Source: Spirochaetia bacterium (GTDB taxonomy: Bacteria; Spirochaetota; Spirochaetia; JABMQR01). From it: 10,370 nucleotides of DNA. The notes under the pieces are model-generated. The model was not told the DNA's origin and did not search any database. It saw only the letters and a program-made list of their open reading frames with translations. Location: contig JADHUD010000064.1 of NCBI GenBank assembly GCA_016784705.1, forward strand, positions 1-10,370. Direction: 5' to 3'. Below are positions 5,714 to 10,370 of the stretch, piece after piece; within the stretch, counting starts at the first letter, position 1; the number at the start of each line of letters is the position of its first letter. The translations under genes and the position numbers were made by a program.

Positions 5714-5727
5714 TAAGGAGAACTGTT

Positions 5728-6165
5728 ATGGCTAAGAAAAAGGTTACTGCAATAATTAAATTGCAGGTACCCGCACAGAAAGCTACACCCGCGCCACCGG
5801 TAGGACCGGCATTAGGTCCCCACGGCGTCAGCGCACCCCAGTTTGTACAGCAGTTTAATGACAAGACAAAACACATTGAGGCAGGAATGACTGTCCCCGT
5901 TGTTATTACTGTGTTTGCAGACAGAACCTTTTCATTTATTCTCAAAACACCGCCGGCAGCTGTTCTGATCAAGAAAGCTTGCGGCATCACAAGCGGGTCA
6001 GGCGAACCTCACAAAAAGAAGGTGGCAACACTTACCCGGGAAAAACTGAAAGAGATTGCAGAGATGAAAATGCCCGATTTGAATGCTAATGACATTGATG
6101 CAGCTATGAAAATTATCGCAGGCACAGCAAGAAGCATGGGTGTCAATGTGGAGGCTTCAGCATGA
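5728..6165 (+). CDS. rplK: 50S ribosomal protein L11
   Basis: The 145-residue protein binds the GTPase-associated region of 23S rRNA at the base of the L10-L12 stalk and takes part in factor binding and the stringent response. The proline-rich N-terminal segment PAPPVGPALGPHGV (about 21-34), where thiostrepton resistance mutations arise, is intact. The C-terminal RNA-binding domain includes the KACGITSGSGEPHK region (about 83-96) and ends in the SMGVNV signature. TAAGGAG at 5714-5720 supports ATG 5728. Its TGA overlaps the rplA start by 4 nt (ATGA), so the two genes are translationally coupled. Confidence 0.98.
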   Translation: MAKKKVTAIIKLQVPAQKATPAPPVGPALGPHGVSAPQFVQQFNDKTKHIEAGMTVPVVITVFADRTFSFILKTPPAAVLIKKACGITSGSGEPHKKKVATLTREKLKEIAEMKMPDLNANDIDAAMKIIAGTARSMGVNVEASA

Positions 6166-6842
6166 AACATGGAAAGAAATATAGAGAAGCTGCTGCAAAG
6201 TACAACAAACAGGAATTGTTTACTGCGGTAAAGGCAGCCGAGCTTGTGAAAGAGCTGGCCTTTGCGAAATTTGATGAAACGGTTGAAGTTTCTATCAAAC
6301 TGAATCTGAAAAAGAGTCAGTCTGTAAGAGATACCGTGGTACTTCCGAATCAGTTCTCAGAGCAGAAGAAGATCCTGGTATTTGCACGGGGCGAGAAGGC
6401 TGAAGAAGCTGTTGCTGCCGGTGCTGCATATGTCGGAGATATAGATTTGGTCGAGAAGATCAGAGGCGGATGGATGGATTTTGATGTTGCGGTTGCTACA
6501 CCGGACATGATGAAAGACGTTGGACGGCTTGGACCGATTCTTGGCCGAAGAGGTCTGATGCCTAACCCGAAAACACAGACTGTTACATTTGATATTAAAG
6601 CCGCTCTTGAGGAGCTCCAGAAGGGCCGGATAGAATTCCGTTCAGATAAAACCGGAGTTGTTCACCTGGCGATTGGAAAAGTATCGATGGATACTGATAA
6701 GGTTGTTGAGAATCTGAAGTCAGTATTTAAAGAAGTCGTAAGGAAAAGACCCAGTGATGCAAAGGGTGAATTCGTAAAAAGTGTTGCGTTATCTTCAACA
6801 ATGGGACCTGGTGTTCATGTTGATTTACGCGATAATGCATAG
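6162..6842 (+). CDS. rplA: 50S ribosomal protein L1, also operon repressor
   Basis: At 226 residues it is of normal length for L1, which forms the mobile L1 stalk that handles deacylated tRNA at the E site. The signature LGRRGLMPNPK lies at 127-137, and the conserved C-terminal SSTMGPGVHVD at 211-221. The ATG overlaps the rplK stop, and translation probably depends on ribosomes leaving rplK. In E. coli and archaea free L1 represses its own mRNA. The L1-type structure upstream of rplK indicates the same loop here. The rplJ gene follows 18 nt after the TAG. Confidence 0.98.
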   Translation: MKHGKKYREAAAKYNKQELFTAVKAAELVKELAFAKFDETVEVSIKLNLKKSQSVRDTVVLPNQFSEQKKILVFARGEKAEEAVAAGAAYVGDIDLVEKIRGGWMDFDVAVATPDMMKDVGRLGPILGRRGLMPNPKTQTVTFDIKAALEELQKGRIEFRSDKTGVVHLAIGKVSMDTDKVVENLKSVFKEVVRKRPSDAKGEFVKSVALSSTMGPGVHVDLRDNA

Positions 6843-6860
6843 GAAGATGGAGGTAGCATA

Positions 6861-7394
6861 ATGGCTGAATATGAGACAAAATTGCAGGATGGAAAGCTGA
6901 ATGCAGTCAAGGCCCTTGTTGATGAGTTCAAAGATGTTAAAGACTTCATCTTCACCGATTATCGGGGACTTACTGTAGAGCAGATTACTAATTTACGGGA
7001 AAAACTTCGTGAATATGAGACAGTATATAAAGTTGTTAAGAATCGATTTGCGAAGATTGCGTTGAATCAGCTTGATAAACCGGATGTAGGCGGATGCCTG
7101 ATTGGACCTACTGCCGTAGCCCTTCCGACAGGTGAATCTGCGGGACCAGTTGCAAAAATCCTGATAGATTTTGCTAAAACTGCACCGCTTGAACTTAAGG
7201 GCGGAATAGTTGACGGGAATTTATTTACTGCCGAACAGGTTGTGGCTTTCAGTAAGCTTCCGGGTAAGCTGGAGCTTATTTCACAGCTTATGGCAACCAT
7301 GAAAGCGCCCTTACAGAATGTGGTATATCTGCTTAATGCAATACCAACCAAGCTCGTACGAACTCTGCAGGCTGTTGCAGATTCAAAAGAATAA
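6861..7394 (+). CDS. rplJ: 50S ribosomal protein L10
   Basis: The 177-residue L10 anchors L7/L12 dimers on 23S rRNA and forms the base of the stalk. The N-terminal rRNA-binding half carries DYRGLTVEQI (33-42) and VVKNRFAKIAL (58-68), both typical of L10. The C-terminal helix (about 135-177) is the L12-binding region. ATG 6861 follows a strong GGAGGT (6849-6854). Only 18 nt separate it from rplA, which leaves no room for a separate L10 leader as found in E. coli and many other bacteria. Confidence 0.97.
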   Translation: MAEYETKLQDGKLNAVKALVDEFKDVKDFIFTDYRGLTVEQITNLREKLREYETVYKVVKNRFAKIALNQLDKPDVGGCLIGPTAVALPTGESAGPVAKILIDFAKTAPLELKGGIVDGNLFTAEQVVAFSKLPGKLELISQLMATMKAPLQNVVYLLNAIPTKLVRTLQAVADSKE

Positions 7395-7432
7395 ACGGCA
7401 TTAGTCTTCGTTTGTAGCAATGCTACTGCCGT
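7395..7432 (+). other. nested inverted repeat between rplJ and rplL
   Basis: Directly after the rplJ stop, ACGGCA (7395-7400) pairs with TGCCGT (7427-7432). Inside it GTAGC (7414-7418) pairs with GCTAC (7422-7426) around AAT. The 3' arms are adjacent, so the helices could stack, leaving a 13-nt bulge on the 5' side. No T-run follows, which argues against a terminator. It ends 13 nt before the rplL ribosome binding site AAGGAG (7446-7451). A role in setting L12 output or mRNA processing is inferred. Confidence 0.45.
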
Positions 7433-7459
7433 TACTATACTAAACAAGGAGAAGATAAT

Positions 7460-7843
7460 ATGGCTACCAAAACAATGGATGAAATTTTAGAGGCAATTGC
7501 AGGAATGACGGTACTTGAGGTATCTGAGCTTATTTCCGCTATGGAAGTAAAGTTTGGAGTAACCGCAGCAGCTCCTGTCGCTGTAGCAGCACCTGGTGCA
7601 GCTGTAGAGGTTGAAGAAGTTGAGGAACAATCAGAATTTGACGTAATTCTTACTGGAGTTGCAGAAGGAAAGAAAATTCCGGTAATTAAAGCAGTTCGTG
7701 CTCTTACAGGTCTTGGTCTTAAAGAGGCTAAGGATCTTGTTGAAGCAGGCGATAAAGCAGTTAAAGAGGGCGTTTCCAAAGAAGAGGCTAAAACAGTTAA
7801 AGAAAAACTGGAAGAGGCCGGCGCAACGATTGAACTTAAATAA
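7460..7843 (+). CDS. rplL: 50S ribosomal protein L7/L12
   Basis: The 127-residue acidic protein is the multicopy stalk protein that recruits translational GTPases. It has an N-terminal dimerisation domain (about 1-33), an Ala/Val/Pro-rich hinge followed by acidic residues (about 36-58), and the C-terminal factor-binding domain with KKIPVIKAVRALTGLGLKEA (71-90). ATG 7460 is preceded by AAGGAG at 8-nt spacing. Because several L12 copies are needed per ribosome, the hairpins on both sides of this gene may serve its differential expression. Confidence 0.98.
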   Translation: MATKTMDEILEAIAGMTVLEVSELISAMEVKFGVTAAAPVAVAAPGAAVEVEEVEEQSEFDVILTGVAEGKKIPVIKAVRALTGLGLKEAKDLVEAGDKAVKEGVSKEEAKTVKEKLEEAGATIELK

Positions 7844-7873
7844 ATTATTCTTCAATAACGCCAGAATACACAC

Positions 7874-7909
7874 AGTTATTTCAGGATCCATTAGTATCCT
7901 GAAATAATT
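7874..7909 (+). other. strong hairpin in the rplL-rpoB gap (first of two)
   Basis: TTATTTCAGGAT (7876-7887) and ATCCTGAAATAA (7896-7907) form a perfect 12-bp stem with an 8-nt loop, extendable to 14 bp with one G-U pair. No run of Ts follows, so it is not a classic terminator. In E. coli the same gap holds an attenuator and an RNase III cut site that separate stalk-protein from polymerase expression. A similar role here is inferred from position and stem strength. Confidence 0.65.
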
Positions 7910-7911
7910 CA

Positions 7912-7939
7912 GCCACCGGAATCACAATTTTCCGGTGGC
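7912..7939 (+). other. GC-rich hairpin in the rplL-rpoB gap (second of two)
   Basis: GCCACCGGAA (7912-7921) and TTCCGGTGGC (7930-7939) form a perfect 10-bp stem with an 8-nt loop. The sequence after it, starting CGGTTGTGTC, has no T-run. A competing fold is possible: CCGG (7932-7935) with CCGG (7939-7942), extended by CACAA (7923-7927) with TTGTG (7943-7947) across a four-base bulge. That fold would disrupt this hairpin, an arrangement like an attenuator switch. Confidence 0.6.
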
Positions 7940-7964
7940 CGGTTGTGTCTTTGGAGGTGCAGAT

Positions 7965-8051
7965 ATGCACTATGAAGACTTTTTCTGCTTGGAACTGCTT
8001 GGAAAAAGAAAAGAGAAGTTTTCTGGAGTAGAGATATTTCTACTGAATTAA
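7965..8051 (+). CDS. short ORF (28 aa) upstream of rpoB, possible leader peptide
   Basis: ATG 7965 is preceded by GGAGGT (7953-7958) at 6-nt spacing, one of the best ribosome binding sites in the window. The frame ends with TAA at 8049-8051, 17 nt before the proposed rpoB start and in a different frame. The peptide begins MHYEDFFCLELLGKRKEKF and ends FLLN; I know no family for it. It could couple rpoB translation to an upstream ribosome. It could also be a chance ORF, or a sign of a frameshift near the rpoB start. Confidence 0.4.
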   Translation: MHYEDFFCLELLGKRKEKFSGVEIFLLN

Positions 8052-8068
8052 AGGGGATTACAGCAGCC

Positions 8069-10370
8069 ATGAATACTCTTAATTCAGCTAATCAGGGGGT
8101 GGCGATGCTTGCCAGCGGCAATGCGATTATAAGAAAGTATGTGGGAGAACAGATTGCAGAAGTTATGGAACTTCCCAATCTGGTTGATATTCAACTCTCT
8201 TCATACGAGAAGTTTCTTCAGCGGGATGCACTCCTGAAGAATGAACCTCTTGCAATTCAGGGACTGGAAGAAGTTTTTCAGTCTATTTTTCCCATTGAGA
8301 GCCCCGGCGGAGATATGATGCTCGAATATGTCGGGTATAATCTTGATGAGGATAACATAAAATTTACGGAAAATGAGTGTAAGCAAAAAGGCTTGACCTA
8401 CTCAGTTCCCATCAAAGCGAAAATAAACCTTATTTTTCTGGAAACAGGTGAAATCAGGCAAAAACACATATATGTCGGCGATATCCCGCTTATGACTGAA
8501 CGAGGCACATTTATTATAAATGGTGCAGAACGGGTTGTTGTCAGCCAGATACACAGATCTCCCGGTGTAATATTTTCCAATGAAAAGGGAGTGTACTCCT
8601 CCAGAATTATTCCTTACCGCGGCTCCTGGCTTGAATTTGAGATTGATCAGAAAAAAGATCTGATTTATACCAAGGTGGACAGGAAAAAAAGAATTCTTGC
8701 AACGCTGTTTCTCCGGGCGCTCGGATTTGATTCACGGGAAAAAATCCTTGAACTGTATTATGAGTCAAAAACCGTATCACTTTCAGGAAAGCAGAAGGTA
8801 AAAGAGAGTCTGGTAGATACTGTTCTTTTTAAAGATGTGTATATGAAAAGTGTCGGAGCGGATGGTGAAGAAGAGTTGAAAAAACTGTACCGCGCCGGTG
8901 ACAAGCTCCATCCGCATGAAATAGATGAACTTGTTCACTCCGGAGTAAAAAAAGTTCAGATTATTGACTTTGAGCATGAAAACTCACTTCACTCACAGAT
9001 GATTCTCAGATGTTTCGAGGTTGAAGAATCCAAGCATACCCGTATTGAAGAGGGGCATGATGAACCTACAAAAGAAGATGCCCTTATATCAATATACACC
9101 GTGCTTATGCCGGGAGAACCCATAACTCTGGAGAGCGCTGAAAAAGATCTCAACACTATGTTTTTTACCTATAGAAGATATGATCTGGGTCGTGTCGGAC
9201 GGTATAAGCTTAATAAGAAATTCGATTATGAGACAATGCTTGAAGAACCGGTTCTTACCAAGCAGGACATTTACAACACCATGAGACAGCTTATTAAGGT
9301 GTACATTGGCGAATCAAATGTTGATGATATAGATCATTTGGGAAACAGGCGTATCAGGTCTGTGGGCGAGCTCCTGCAGAACCAGTTGAAAACGGCGTTT
9401 ACCCGAATGGAGCGTATTGCGAAAGAACGAATGAATCTGGAAGCAGATACGGTTAAACCTCAGGATCTGATCTCGATCAAACCAATTGTTGCGGCTATCA
9501 AAGAGTTCTTCGGATCAAGTCAGCTCAGTCAGTTTATGGACCAGGTTAATCCGCTTGCGGAACTTACCCACAAACGAAGGCTTAATGCACTTGGACCGGG
9601 AGGGTTGTCAAGAGACCGTGCGGGGTTTGAGGTGCGGGATGTGCACTATACTCACTATGGTCGAATGTGTCCTATTGAGACTCCTGAAGGACCGAATATT
9701 GGTCTTATTGTATCACTGGCAAATTATACCAGAGTTAATGATTATGGATTTCTGGAGACTCCTTACCGGAAAGTCGAAAATGGTAAAGCTACAAAACAGA
9801 TTGAATATCTCTCGGCAATAGATGAAGAGAAATATTTCATTGCTCAGGCGAATGCAAAAATAGATAAAAATGGAAAGTTTCTGGATGAACTCGTTTCTGT
9901 ACGCCGTTCCGGTGATTATATTACGAAAGAACCGGAGGGAATTCAGTATATGGACGTCTCTCCCAAGCAGGTAATCTCTGTAGCTACATCACTTATCCCA
10001 TTCCTGGAGCATGATGATGCAAACAGGGCGCTGATGGGATCGAATATGCAGCGTCAGGCTGTTCCTCTGCTTTTTCCTGAACCGCCAAGGGTGGGAACGG
10101 GTATGGAAGCAAAAACCGCTTACGATTCAGGAGTTCTGGTAAAGGCAAAGCGCTCCGGTACTGTTCGTCATGTAACATCCTACTCAATTGTAGTTGATCC
10201 TGATGAACCGCAGTTTGAAGGTGATGCTGACAGGTATGAAATTCTGAAATTCCAGCGGACAAACCAGGACACCTGTTTCAATCAGAAGCCGATTGTTGTA
10301 CGCGGCCAGATAGTTACAGAAGGTGAGGTAATAGCCGATGGACCTGCTACAAAAAGCGGGGAACTGGCTT
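8069..10370 (+). CDS. rpoB: DNA-directed RNA polymerase subunit beta, 3' end beyond the window
   Basis: The visible 767 codons cover the N-terminal two thirds of the beta subunit. Conserved blocks include GTFIINGAERVVVSQIHRSPG (from about 146), the rifampicin pocket SSQLSQFMDQVNPLAELTHK (from about 482) and PIETPEGPNIG (535-545). As recalled, the sequence is closest to Borrelia RpoB, for example RRYDLGRVGRYKL. Asn506 replaces the serine at E. coli position 531. The start is uncertain. ATG 8069 has AAAGGGG 12 nt upstream; ATG 8105 has a GGGGG stretch at 5-nt spacing and would remove 12 residues. Spirochaetal homologues begin even closer to the conserved RKYVG stretch. An in-frame stop at 7973 bounds the gene upstream. 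Confidence 0.96.
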   Translation, partial: MNTLNSANQGVAMLASGNAIIRKYVGEQIAEVMELPNLVDIQLSSYEKFLQRDALLKNEPLAIQGLEEVFQSIFPIESPGGDMMLEYVGYNLDEDNIKFTENECKQKGLTYSVPIKAKINLIFLETGEIRQKHIYVGDIPLMTERGTFIINGAERVVVSQIHRSPGVIFSNEKGVYSSRIIPYRGSWLEFEIDQKKDLIYTKVDRKKRILATLFLRALGFDSREKILELYYESKTVSLSGKQKVKESLVDTVLFKDVYMKSVGADGEEELKKLYRAGDKLHPHEIDELVHSGVKKVQIIDFEHENSLHSQMILRCFEVEESKHTRIEEGHDEPTKEDALISIYTVLMPGEPITLESAEKDLNTMFFTYRRYDLGRVGRYKLNKKFDYETMLEEPVLTKQDIYNTMRQLIKVYIGESNVDDIDHLGNRRIRSVGELLQNQLKTAFTRMERIAKERMNLEADTVKPQDLISIKPIVAAIKEFFGSSQLSQFMDQVNPLAELTHKRRLNALGPGGLSRDRAGFEVRDVHYTHYGRMCPIETPEGPNIGLIVSLANYTRVNDYGFLETPYRKVENGKATKQIEYLSAIDEEKYFIAQANAKIDKNGKFLDELVSVRRSGDYITKEPEGIQYMDVSPKQVISVATSLIPFLEHDDANRALMGSNMQRQAVPLLFPEPPRVGTGMEAKTAYDSGVLVKAKRSGTVRHVTSYSIVVDPDEPQFEGDADRYEILKFQRTNQDTCFNQKPIVVRGQIVTEGEVIADGPATKSGELA

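Noticed and set aside
7435..7891. Open frames antisense to rplL (114 and 86 codons)
   Set aside because: They are shadows of the highly biased rplL coding sequence, with low-complexity translations and no start signals.
7874..7950. Rho-independent terminator after rplL
   Set aside because: Both stems are strong, but neither is followed by a T-run.
7965..8068. A frameshift joining the short ORF to rpoB as the true N terminus
   Set aside because: The peptide does not resemble known RpoB N termini and rpoB homologues begin close to the conserved RKYVG stretch, so a sequence error is not needed; it cannot be fully excluded by eye.

Overview
The window reads as a chromosomal segment from a free-living spirochaete (Spirochaetales, near Spirochaeta/Sediminispirochaeta; genus not resolvable by eye). 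The best support is the rpoB product. As I recall the Borrelia burgdorferi beta subunit, long stretches agree, and the rifampicin pocket carries the asparagine known from naturally resistant Borrelia and Treponema. The order trnT-rpmG-trnW-secE-nusG-rplK-rplA-rplJ-rplL-rpoB without a tuf gene also fits spirochaetes, where tuf lies elsewhere.

Layout. (1) Positions 1-520 hold a possible 37-codon reading frame, a GC-rich and strongly foldable stretch (about 183-350), and two perfect 18-bp tandem repeats. It looks like remnant or accessory sequence, but I cannot name a family. The second repeat supplies a -35 box for a good promoter whose predicted transcript starts at the ATG of the next gene. 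(2) 521-1255 is a DUF554 membrane protein, convergent with (3) glgP, a full-length glycogen phosphorylase on the minus strand (1263-3767). (4) 3768-4295 is an AT-rich divergent control region. It has back-to-back sigma-70 promoters for glgP and trnT, a 14-bp perfect palindrome just downstream of the glgP start point, and two families of short tandem repeats in the predicted glgP leader. (5) 4296-5518 holds tRNA-Thr(GGU), rpmG, tRNA-Trp(CCA), secE and nusG. (6) 5519-7843 is a leader with a clear ribosomal protein L1 target site, then rplK-rplA-rplJ-rplL. (7) 7844-8068 has two strong tandem hairpins and a 28-codon ORF with a near-ideal Shine-Dalgarno sequence, followed by rpoB, which runs off the right edge.

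The plus-strand genes from 4296 onward make one translation/transcription block: tRNAs, L33, the SecE translocon subunit, elongation factor NusG, the L1 and L10-L12 stalk proteins and RNA polymerase beta. L1 probably represses its own operon through the leader site. The hairpins between rplL and rpoB probably set the ratio of stalk proteins to polymerase. No CRISPR array, complete insertion sequence, toxin-antitoxin pair or defence system is visible. The interesting material is regulatory and intergenic.
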